From contig CAVRXU010000003.1 in NCBI GenBank assembly GCA_963725155.1, forward strand, positions 124,001-188,000: DNA of 64,000 nt. Reading direction: 5' to 3'. The translations under genes were made by a program, and so were the position numbers. The DNA comes from DATDAH01 sp963725155 (GTDB lineage Bacteria > Actinomycetota > Acidimicrobiia > Acidimicrobiales > DATDAH01). Numbering within the stretch: position 1 is the stretch's first letter; each line of letters opens with the position of its first letter. Of the stretch, positions 19,033 to 25,917 are shown in pieces. The notes beneath the pieces are model-generated. The model was not told the origin of the DNA. It saw nothing but the letters and a program-made list of their open reading frames with translations, and did no database searches.

Positions 19033-20790
19033 GTGGCACACATCTGCCAGGTCCACCCCTACGAGGCCGCCGAAGGCCTCTGCCGCAGTTGCGGGGGGCC
19101 GTTCTGCGCGGACTGCCTCGTCTACCCGTTCGGCCCGGTCAAGCCCCCGTACTGCGTTCCCTGTGCGGTCACGGCCGCAGGCGTGCGCAAATCGGCCCGC
19201 AACCCGACCGTGGCGGTGCCCAAGGAGACCAAGCAACGGCTGAAGGAATGGCGCAAGGCCCGAAAGCGGGACCTGGCCAGCCCACCCCCCGACGGAGTCG
19301 GCACCTGGCAGCGGATGGACGAGGCCGATTCCGCCGTCGATGAGGCCGCCGCGGAGGCCCAGGCCGCCGCCGAGCGCGAGGCCCTGCGCCTGCCACCGCC
19401 CGAACCCCAGACCCCGACGCCACCAGCCGGGGTGAACCTGGCGCCACCGGGGCCGTCAGGCAGCGACTGGCGGGACGAGATCGCCACCCCGACGGACACT
19501 GGCGACGGAGCAGTTGTGCCAAGAGCGGACAGTGGCTCGGGCCCGGCTGACCTGGAGGCCTTCGGGATCGGTGCCGATCCCGCGTTGGACGCCCCCGCCG
19601 AGGAGACCGGCTGGGCACCGCCGACCGATCAGGACCCGGTCCCGATCGCGGATCCGTCCCCCCTTGCCGCCATCGCGCCCACCCCACCCGCGCCCGGGAC
19701 CAGCGACCTCTTCGCCCCGGTCGCGCCCACTCCACCCGCGCCCGGGACCAGCGACCCCTTCGCCCCGGTCGCGCCCATCCCGCCCGTTCCCGGGGCCAGC
19801 GACCCCTTCGCCGCCGTCGCGCCCACCCCACCCGCGCCCGGGGCCAGCGACCCCTTCGCCGCCGTCGCGCCCACCCCACCCGCGCCCGGGGCAAACGACC
19901 CCTTCGCCCCGGTCGCGCCCACCCCACCCGCGCCCGGGGCAAACGACCCCTTCGCCGCCGTCGCGCCCACCCCACCCGCGCCCGGGGCAAACGACCCGTT
20001 CGCCGCGCCGGCGAAGCCCACCACGCCGATCGTGCCCAGCCCGTTCGGGTCGACGTCCCTCGAGGCCACCCCCTTCGAGGTCAAACCGCTCGACGGTGCG
20101 CCGTTCGAGGTCACGCCGTTCGAAGCCACCCCGTTCGAGCCGCCCGCCTTCGAAGGCACGCCCTTCGAGTCCCCCGCCTTCATGCCCACGGGCTTCGAGC
20201 CCGAGGACACCACCACTCCTCCCGTCGCCTTCGACCAGGCCCCCGATCCCCTGGCGCCGGACTTCAACGGGCCGGTCCCGGCGACCACAGAGCATCTGAC
20301 CGGCTTCGGCGACAGCGAAGCGACCTTCCCGCCATCCGAGCCCACGGGCTTCGACCCGCTCCCCCCGCCGCCACCGGCCGCGGAACACCGCAGCTTCGAT
20401 CCCCTCCCCGAGGCTGAGCACGACCCCTTCGCCCCGCTTCTGTCCGCCGGGCCCACCGCCTTCGACCCGCTCCCCCCGCCGCCACCCGCCGCGCAGCACC
20501 ACCGCTTCGACGCCCTCCCGCAGGTCGAGGCCGCCACCACCCCCGCCCTGCACATCCCCGGCCACTCGGAGCCGGTGCCGGCGATGGCCGCGCCGACGGT
20601 GCCGTTCGAGACACCGGCGGACACGTTCCCCCCTCCGCCGACGCCTCCCGCGCCGATGCCACCCGCGTCGGCCATTCGCCCGCCCACACCGACGCGCATC
20701 CCTGCGGGCAGCCCCGAGGGAACCAGGTCCACCGACGCCAAGGCCATGCTGGCCCGGATCGCCGCCCTCCGTACCGACAAGGACGACTGA
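19033..20790 (+). CDS. B-box-like zinc-finger protein with long Pro-rich repeat tail, function unknown
   Basis: 585 aa from GTG 19033, directly preceded by the purine run GAGAGGGAG. Residues about 1-50 hold a compact zinc finger: ICQVHP, then CRSCGGPFCADC and PPYCVPC, in the style of B-box/rhomboid-associated zinc fingers. A basic, helical segment follows (ETKQRLKEWRKARKRD). From about residue 120 the protein is low-complexity. It carries seven 16-residue repeats (APTPPAPG-x-x-DPFA-x-V), a block with a five-residue TPFE/PFEV rhythm, and two copies of FDPLPPPPPAA. It ends in a short helix (DAKAMLARIAALRTDKDD). No signal peptide or membrane segment, so the tail should be cytoplasmic and disordered. 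It sits between purB and purE but on the opposite strand, and I cannot assign a role. Confidence 0.75.
   Translation: MAHICQVHPYEAAEGLCRSCGGPFCADCLVYPFGPVKPPYCVPCAVTAAGVRKSARNPTVAVPKETKQRLKEWRKARKRDLASPPPDGVGTWQRMDEADSAVDEAAAEAQAAAEREALRLPPPEPQTPTPPAGVNLAPPGPSGSDWRDEIATPTDTGDGAVVPRADSGSGPADLEAFGIGADPALDAPAEETGWAPPTDQDPVPIADPSPLAAIAPTPPAPGTSDLFAPVAPTPPAPGTSDPFAPVAPIPPVPGASDPFAAVAPTPPAPGASDPFAAVAPTPPAPGANDPFAPVAPTPPAPGANDPFAAVAPTPPAPGANDPFAAPAKPTTPIVPSPFGSTSLEATPFEVKPLDGAPFEVTPFEATPFEPPAFEGTPFESPAFMPTGFEPEDTTTPPVAFDQAPDPLAPDFNGPVPATTEHLTGFGDSEATFPPSEPTGFDPLPPPPPAAEHRSFDPLPEAEHDPFAPLLSAGPTAFDPLPPPPPAAQHHRFDALPQVEAATTPALHIPGHSEPVPAMAAPTVPFETPADTFPPPPTPPAPMPPASAIRPPTPTRIPAGSPEGTRSTDAKAMLARIAALRTDKDD
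19672..20007 (+). repeat. In-frame minisatellite, 7 x 48 bp
   Basis: Seven tandem 48 bp units, each encoding 16 residues (V-A-P-T-P-P-A-P-G-x-x-D-P-F-A-x), lie within the zinc-finger protein gene. Units 4-7 are nearly identical, whereas unit 3 (PIPPVPG) and unit 1 (IAP..., DLF) differ, so the array has probably expanded recently at its 3' side. Copy number is likely to vary between strains and is prone to assembly collapse. Confidence 0.92.
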
Positions 20791-20798
20791 GCCGGGGC

Positions 20799-21248
20799 TC
20801 AGCCCTGAGCGATCTCCGCCCGATGGTCGGCCAGCTGGGCCGCCAGGTCGACGTCGGTGATGGCCAGCATCTCCACCACCAGCAGGGCGGCGTTCATCGA
20901 CCCGTCGATGGCGACGGTCGCCACCGGGATGCCGCGGGGCATCTGGACGGTGGCATAGAGGGCGTCCACGCCGTTGAGCGCTCCGCCCGAGAGCGGCACG
21001 CCGACCACCGGCAGCGTGGTGTGGGCGGCCACGACCCCGGCCAGGTGGGCCGCCATCCCCGCCCCGCAGATGAAGGCGACGTAGCCCGCCTCCCGAGCCC
21101 CGGAGACGAGGTCGACCACCTCGGCCGGGTTCCGGTGGGCCGACAGGACCCGGACGTCGGCCTCCAGGCCGAAACGCTCGAGCGTCTCGGCCGCAGGGGC
21201 CATCTTGTCGCCGTCCCGCGGCGAACCCATCAACACGGCAACCTTCAC
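20799..21248 (-). CDS. purE: N5-carboxyaminoimidazole ribonucleotide mutase
   Basis: 149 aa. Class I PurE: VAVLMGSPRDGDKMAPA, VLSAHRNPAEV and the ligand loop FICGAGMAAHLAGVVAAHT (key residues SAHR and GAGMAAHL). It rearranges N5-CAIR to CAIR; its partner PurK is not in the window. The start overlaps purD by 4 bp, and it converges on the zinc-finger gene with only 8 nt between stops. Confidence 0.94.
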   Translation of the reverse strand: MKVAVLMGSPRDGDKMAPAAETLERFGLEADVRVLSAHRNPAEVVDLVSGAREAGYVAFICGAGMAAHLAGVVAAHTTLPVVGVPLSGGALNGVDALYATVQMPRGIPVATVAIDGSMNAALLVVEMLAITDVDLAAQLADHRAEIAQG

Positions 21249-22483
21249 GGCACCTCCCTTTCTGCGCTCGCCGCGGTCGCGGCGATGTCACGACGGAACT
21301 GACACCCGGGCCAGTGGATATCGGCCGCGGCGGCGTAGGCCACATCGCGGGCGGCGGCGAGGGTGGGCGCGGTGCCGGTGACGTCCAGCACCCGACCGCC
21401 GGCGGTCACCAGATGGCCATCGTCGTCGGCGCCCACCCCGGCGGCGAACACCGTCACGCCGGGCCGGGCCGCGGCCGCGGCCAGGCCCTCGATGCGGTCA
21501 CCGGTCCTCGGGGCGGCCGGGTAGCCCTCGGCCGCCAGCACGACGGTCACCACCGCCTCGTCGACGAACCGAGGGGCCTCCGACAACGCGCCGGCGGCCG
21601 CATCGGCCAGAAGGCCGGCGAGGTCGGAGGCGAAGCGAGGCAAGACGACCTGGGCCTCGGGATCGCCGAAGCGCACGTTGTACTCGATCACCTTCGGCCC
21701 GTCGGGGGTCATCATCAGGCCGGCGTAGAGCACCCCCCGGTAGTCGATGCCATCGGCCCGCAAGGCGGCCAATGTGGGCTCGACCGCTCGGTCCATGACC
21801 AGGTCCACGATCTCGGCGCCGGCCCCGGGCACCGGTGAGTAGGCCCCCATGCCGCCGGTGTTGGGCCCGACGTCACCGTCGCCGATGCGCTTGAAGTCCT
21901 GGGCCGGGGTGAGGGGCACCGCCCGGGTCCCGTCGCAGACCACGAGGAGCGACAGTTCGGGACCGGTGAGGCCCTCTTCGATGACGATCCGACCGCCCGC
22001 GCCGGCGAAGGTCGCGCCCGACAGCTTGTCCCGCACGTCGGCCTCGGCGTCAGCGATCGACTCGGTGACGAGCACCCCCTTGCCCGCGGCGAGGCCGTCG
22101 GTCTTGACCACGAACGGCGGCGCCAGCGACCGCAGGTAGGTGATGGCGGGCTCGGGGTCGGTGAAGGCGCGGTGGCCGGCGGTGGGCACGCCGGCCGACG
22201 CCAACAGCTCCTTCATCCACGCCTTCGAGCCCTCCAGGCGAGCCCCGTCGGCGCCGGGGCCGAAGACGAGTCGACCCTGGGCCCGGAGCCGGTCGGCCAA
22301 GCCGTCGACCAGCGGGACCTCGGGACCGATGACGAAGAGGTCGGCCTCGAGGGCCTCGGGGGGCGTGGTGACCGACCCGGGGATCGCCGGGTTGCCGGGC
22401 GTGACCACGACGTCGGTCGAGCGGCCGAGGACATGGGCCAGGGCGTGCTCGCGACCGCCGCCGCCGACGACGCAGACCTTCAC
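21245..22483 (-). CDS. purD: Phosphoribosylamine-glycine ligase (GAR synthetase)
   Basis: 412 aa ATP-grasp enzyme. N-terminus VCVVGGGGREHALAHVL, then FVIGPEVPLVDGLAD, FVVKTDGLAAGKGV (ATP-grasp) and FGDPEAQVVLPR with the metal-binding Asn/Glu. Joins phosphoribosylamine and glycine. Gap of 10 nt after purA and ATGA overlap with purE, so purA-purD-purE are one operon. Confidence 0.95.
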   Translation of the reverse strand: MKVCVVGGGGREHALAHVLGRSTDVVVTPGNPAIPGSVTTPPEALEADLFVIGPEVPLVDGLADRLRAQGRLVFGPGADGARLEGSKAWMKELLASAGVPTAGHRAFTDPEPAITYLRSLAPPFVVKTDGLAAGKGVLVTESIADAEADVRDKLSGATFAGAGGRIVIEEGLTGPELSLLVVCDGTRAVPLTPAQDFKRIGDGDVGPNTGGMGAYSPVPGAGAEIVDLVMDRAVEPTLAALRADGIDYRGVLYAGLMMTPDGPKVIEYNVRFGDPEAQVVLPRFASDLAGLLADAAAGALSEAPRFVDEAVVTVVLAAEGYPAAPRTGDRIEGLAAAAARPGVTVFAAGVGADDDGHLVTAGGRVLDVTGTAPTLAAARDVAYAAAADIHWPGCQFRRDIAATAASAEREVP

Positions 22484-22493
22484 GCCGCGGGGC

Positions 22494-23780
22494 TCACGGG
22501 ACGCGTTGGACGAACTGGGTCCGGCCGGGCCCGACGCCGACGAGGCGGATGGGCACGCCGATCTGCTCCTCCAGGAACGTCAGGTACTCCTGGGCCTTCG
22601 CCGGCAGGTCGTGGAGCTCGGTTGCCTCGCTGAGGTCCTCGCGCCAGCCCGGGAGCTCCTCGTAGACGGGCCGGGCGTGGAACAGCTCGCTCTGGTGGTA
22701 CGGGAGCTGCTCCCGGCGCTCACCGTCGACGTCGTAGGCCACACACACCTTGACCCTGTCCAGGGTGTCGAAGATGTCCAGCTTGGTCAGGGCCAGCTCG
22801 GACAACGAGTTGAGGCGCACGGCATGGCGGAGCATGACGGCATCCAGCCAGCCCGGTCGCCGGCGACGACCGGTGTTGGTCCCGTACTCGTGGCCGAGGT
22901 CGACCAGCAGGTCACCGATGGGGTCGCCCTCGGGCAACTCGGTGACGAAGGGGCCCGAACCGACCCGGGTGACGTAGGCCTTGGCGATCCCGATGACCCG
23001 GTTGATGTGGAGGGGCCCGACCCCGGCCCCGGTGCACGCCCCACCCGCCACGGGGTTGGACGATGTCACGAAGGGATAGGTGCCGTGGTCGAGGTCCAGG
23101 AAGGTGGCTTGGGCGCCCTCCAGCAGGACGTTCTGGCCGGCGTCCAGGGCCTCGTGCACGATGCCGATGGCGTCACCGATGTGGCCTTCCAGCCGGGGGA
23201 GGCACCGGCCGACGTACTCGTCCACGATGGCATCGGCCTCGAAGCCGAGCTGGTTGTAGACCTTGGCCAACAACGGGTTCTTCTCCCGCAGCGCCACGTC
23301 GAGCTTCTCGCGGAAGATCTTGGGGTCGAGGAGGTCCTGGACGCGGATGCCGATGCGGGCCGCCTTGTCGGCGTACGCCGGGCCGATGCCCCGCTTGGTG
23401 GTACCGAGCTTGTTCTTGCCCAAGTGGCGCTCGATCATCACGTCGATGGCCTGGTGGTAGGGCAGGATCAGGTGGGCGTTGCCCGAGAGCACGAGCCGAC
23501 TGGTGTCCACGCCGCGGGACTCGAGCATGTCCAGCTCGGTGATGAGGACCCGGGGGTCGACCACGACACCGTTGCCGATGATCGGCGTGATGTGGTCGTA
23601 GAGGACACCGGAGGGCACCAGCTGGAGAGCGAAGCTGTCGCCGTCGACCACCAGGGTGTGGCCGGCGTTGTGGCCGCCCTGGTAGCGGACGACCAGCTGC
23701 ATCTCCTTGGCGACGAGGTCGGTGAACTTCCCCTTGCCCTCGTCGCCCCACTGAGTGCCGACGACGACGGTCGCGGGCAC
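22494..23780 (-). CDS. purA: Adenylosuccinate synthetase
   Basis: 428 aa, normal length. GTP-binding loop GTQWGDEGKGKFTD, IMP-site segment YQGGHNAGHT and VGSGPFVTELP. Joins IMP and aspartate with GTP on the way to AMP. First purine gene of the cluster; 80 nt separate its start from the stop of the upstream pilin-adhesin gene, which reads in the same direction. Confidence 0.95.
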   Translation of the reverse strand: MPATVVVGTQWGDEGKGKFTDLVAKEMQLVVRYQGGHNAGHTLVVDGDSFALQLVPSGVLYDHITPIIGNGVVVDPRVLITELDMLESRGVDTSRLVLSGNAHLILPYHQAIDVMIERHLGKNKLGTTKRGIGPAYADKAARIGIRVQDLLDPKIFREKLDVALREKNPLLAKVYNQLGFEADAIVDEYVGRCLPRLEGHIGDAIGIVHEALDAGQNVLLEGAQATFLDLDHGTYPFVTSSNPVAGGACTGAGVGPLHINRVIGIAKAYVTRVGSGPFVTELPEGDPIGDLLVDLGHEYGTNTGRRRRPGWLDAVMLRHAVRLNSLSELALTKLDIFDTLDRVKVCVAYDVDGERREQLPYHQSELFHARPVYEELPGWREDLSEATELHDLPAKAQEYLTFLEEQIGVPIRLVGVGPGRTQFVQRVP

Positions 23781-23860
23781 GGTGTCTCCCCTCGTCGGGT
23801 CCGCGTGCGGCGAGAGCCTACCGAGCCGACCCTGGGGCCAACGGGGTCAAACGGGTGGGA

Positions 23861-24583
23861 TCAGGGCTCGTAGAGCAGGACCGAGGCCTGCACACCGTCC
23901 CACGCCGGCGATGCGCCGGTCACTCCGGTCACCCGAGCAGTCACCGGTGAACGGCTGTCGCTGCGGCTCCAGGTGACCGTGCAACGTCCGGTCGAGTCCG
24001 TCGTGCACGACCGGGTCGACGTGCTCCCCTGGTTGTCGGTCAGGAGGAAGGTGACGGTGGCGTTGTTGATGGCCGCCCCGGTCTTGTTGTGAACGATCTT
24101 GACCCGGGGGATGGCGTTGAAGCTGGTGCCGTTGTTGGTCGACACGTCGGTCAGCTGGCTGATCGTGCTGCGGGTCGGGATCGTCGTGGTGGTCGTCGTC
24201 GGGATCGTCGTGGTCGTCGTCGTCGTCGTGGTCGTCGTCGTCGTGGTCGTCGTCGTCGTGGAGGTAGTCGTGGTCGTGGTGGTGGTCGTCGTCGTGGTCG
24301 TCGAGGACGTCGGCACCGAGCCGTCGTCGCTGGTGTCGATCCCACTCTGCGGGAGGTCACCGATGTCGTTGCTGGCGTTCTCGTAGTAGTCGCCCGACTT
24401 GTCGTCCAACCGCTGTATGGCTCCCATGGAGCCGAAGACGAAGACAGAGATGATCAGCGCGTACTCGACCAGAGTGGCCCCGCGCTCCTTTGCCGTGGCC
24501 CTACCCCAACACCGCGTCCGGTCACCCATGGAGGGGTCATCGGCACGTCGGCGACGGGGCTGGAGCAATTCGTGGCGGCCCAT
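23861..24583 (-). CDS. Flp/Tad-type prepilin-like N-terminus fused to poly-Thr stalk and Ig-like domain
   Basis: 240 aa from ATG 24583, which overlaps the stop of the tadE gene as TGATG (the same junction as between the two tadE genes) with GAGG 8 nt upstream; ATG 24529 is a credible alternative that gives a shorter, 17-residue leader. A prepilin-peptidase-like site ERG|ATLVEYAL with Glu at +5 is followed by a hydrophobic helix (IISVFVFGSMG). After an acidic linker comes a run of about 40 threonines broken by single Ser and IP, then an Ig-like/Big_1-type domain (NKTGAAINNATVTFLLTD, then GRCTVTWSRSDSRSPVTA). The layout suggests a surface subunit that projects an adhesin-like domain on a rigid, possibly O-glycosylated stalk. 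Exact function is unknown. Confidence 0.72.
   Translation of the reverse strand: MGRHELLQPRRRRADDPSMGDRTRCWGRATAKERGATLVEYALIISVFVFGSMGAIQRLDDKSGDYYENASNDIGDLPQSGIDTSDDGSVPTSSTTTTTTTTTTTTTSTTTTTTTTTTTTTTTTTTIPTTTTTTIPTRSTISQLTDVSTNNGTSFNAIPRVKIVHNKTGAAINNATVTFLLTDNQGSTSTRSCTTDSTGRCTVTWSRSDSRSPVTARVTGVTGASPAWDGVQASVLLYEP
24172..24306. repeat. Low-complexity ACN-codon repeat encoding the poly-Thr stalk
   Basis: On the plus strand this is an irregular GTC/GTG triplet array; read on the minus strand it is almost only ACG and ACC threonine codons with one Ser and two Ile-Pro breaks. Mixed codons rather than a pure repeat suggest selection for the protein sequence. Length is likely to vary by slippage. 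Confidence 0.85.
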
Positions 24584-25206
24584 CAGGTCAGCCTCGGCTC
24601 CAGGCGCATCACTGCCCTGTCCCGGATCGTGATGCCGGTGCCCGGGAGCACCTTGGTCACGTACGTGTAACGGATCTCCATCCACACGCCGAGGTAGTCG
24701 GCGCCGAGGGCCTGGCTGTTCTGGCGCGAGGTCGGGCACCAGTAGCGGTCCGGCGCGGTGACCGAACAGGAGGTGGTGCCGCTGTAGTCGGACAGGGGGC
24801 GAGCCAGGTCCGAGGCCTGGTAGACGTTGCAGACGCCGTTGACTCCGCCGCTGCCCGGCACCGCCAGGCAGGTGGCGGGCACCGCCGAGTTGGCCGTCGT
24901 CGCCTTGTAGACGATGATCCGGACGATGTGGGAGCTCGGGACCTCGGTCATCGCCGCCTCGACCGATTTCAGGATCGTGTAGTCGGCCTGGCGCTCCCGG
25001 CCGGCGTTGCTGCCGACCCGGGCACCGGAGCGCAGGGCGTTGGACAGGGTCATCGAATCGCGGAAGGCGAGGCCGTATTCGAAGATGGCGGCCGTGATCA
25101 GCACCAGGACCGGCGCGATCAGCACGAACTCGACCAGGGCGGCGCCGCGCTGGCGGTCACCGTTCTCGTCCCGGAGACGAGCGCGGAGGCGGGAGACGAG
25201 ACGCAT
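24583..25206 (-). CDS. TadE-like pseudopilin
   Basis: 207 aa. A basic leader (RLVSRLRARLRDENGDRQRG) is followed by AALVEFVLIAPVLVLI, the TadE motif with Glu at +5 after the Gly, then a single hydrophobic helix. The rest is an extracytoplasmic domain with paired Cys (ATCLAVPG, VCNVY, YWCPTS). In Tad systems TadE/F are processed pseudopilins needed for Flp pilus assembly. Coupled to the gene before it by a TGATG overlap. Shares its Cys and aromatic pattern with the next gene upstream (25206-25814), so the two are paralogues. Confidence 0.82.
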   Translation of the reverse strand: MRLVSRLRARLRDENGDRQRGAALVEFVLIAPVLVLITAAIFEYGLAFRDSMTLSNALRSGARVGSNAGRERQADYTILKSVEAAMTEVPSSHIVRIIVYKATTANSAVPATCLAVPGSGGVNGVCNVYQASDLARPLSDYSGTTSCSVTAPDRYWCPTSRQNSQALGADYLGVWMEIRYTYVTKVLPGTGITIRDRAVMRLEPRLT

Positions 25207-25814
25207 CAGAACTCCTGGGGCTCGATGCGCATCACGAGCATGTCGGTCAGGTCCATGCCGGGCCCGAACAGTCCGGTGATGAAGTCATGGCGGGCCTTCA
25301 CGTAGACGCCCACGTAGTCCGGTGGGCCCGACGCGCTGGTCTCTCGGACCGACGGGCACCAGAAGCGGTCGAGGTCCTCGGTCGACTTGCACCCGAAGGC
25401 TGTCTTGGCCCGGGCCAGGTCACCGGCGTCGTAGACGTTGCAGACCCCGGCGATGCCGATCGTGGCCGTGAGGCACGGGTGCGCCGGATGGCTGGGGTTG
25501 GTGATGTCGCCGCTGACCGAGCCCGCATTGAAGACGATCAGGCGTTGGATCTCGTTCGGGCGGAAGCCCTTCGAGGACTGCAGGGCGACCTGGATGATGT
25601 TGTAGTCGGCGTACAGGCCATCGCCGTAGGCACTGGCGCCGCGGGCGCTGTCCCGGGAGACGTTGGCCACCGTCAGGTAGTCGCGGAAGGTCAGGCCGAA
25701 CTCGAGCATCCCGAAGATGAGCAGCGCGAAGACGGGCGTGATGAACGCCGCCTCCACCAACGCCGCGGCGCGGTCGCCGTGCACCCGGCGCCTGCGCAAC
25801 CTGCTCATCCACAT
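25206..25814 (-). CDS. TadE-like pseudopilin (paralogue)
   Basis: 202 aa from ATG 25814 (ATG 25808 also possible). Basic N-terminus (SRLRRRRVHGDRA) followed by AALVEAAFITPVFALLIFG, so the residue before the cleavage-type site is Ala rather than the usual Gly, which may affect processing. The extracytoplasmic part has the same framework as its neighbour: VCNVYDAGDLARA, a DRFWCPS motif and a DYVGVYVKA segment near the end. A 103 nt spacer separates it from the TadG-like gene. Confidence 0.8.
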   Translation of the reverse strand: MWMSRLRRRRVHGDRAAALVEAAFITPVFALLIFGMLEFGLTFRDYLTVANVSRDSARGASAYGDGLYADYNIIQVALQSSKGFRPNEIQRLIVFNAGSVSGDITNPSHPAHPCLTATIGIAGVCNVYDAGDLARAKTAFGCKSTEDLDRFWCPSVRETSASGPPDYVGVYVKARHDFITGLFGPGMDLTDMLVMRIEPQEF

Positions 25815-25881
25815 CGGCTTCGCTCGTTCCTACTCGCGGCGGTCATCGACCTTCTCCAACCACAACACCCGACGTGACCTT

Positions 25882-25902
25882 CATCGGCACGCAGGGTGGC
25901 AA
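25882..25902 (-). promoter_or_regulatory. Conserved motif upstream of tadE paralogue (possible promoter or operator)
   Basis: On the coding strand the site reads TTGCCACCCTGCGTGCCGAT-G and lies 67 nt before the tadE start. The same TTGCCA...CGTGCCGATG arrangement precedes the TadG-like gene at 27734-27751, and CGTGCCGATG alone recurs at about 24538. GCCGATG resembles the -10 of FliA/WhiG-type sigma factors (GCCGATAA), but no strong -35 is visible. Confidence 0.35.
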
Positions 25903-25917
25903 AGGTGAGGTCCGTCC

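Noticed and set aside
19672..20007. 48 bp tandem repeats considered as a CRISPR array or iterons
   Set aside because: Units are contiguous without spacers, keep the reading frame and encode a regular 16-residue repeat.
24172..24306. GTC/GTG triplet array considered as a CRISPR-like or regulatory repeat
   Set aside because: No spacers or regular period; it is the coding sequence of a poly-Thr stalk.
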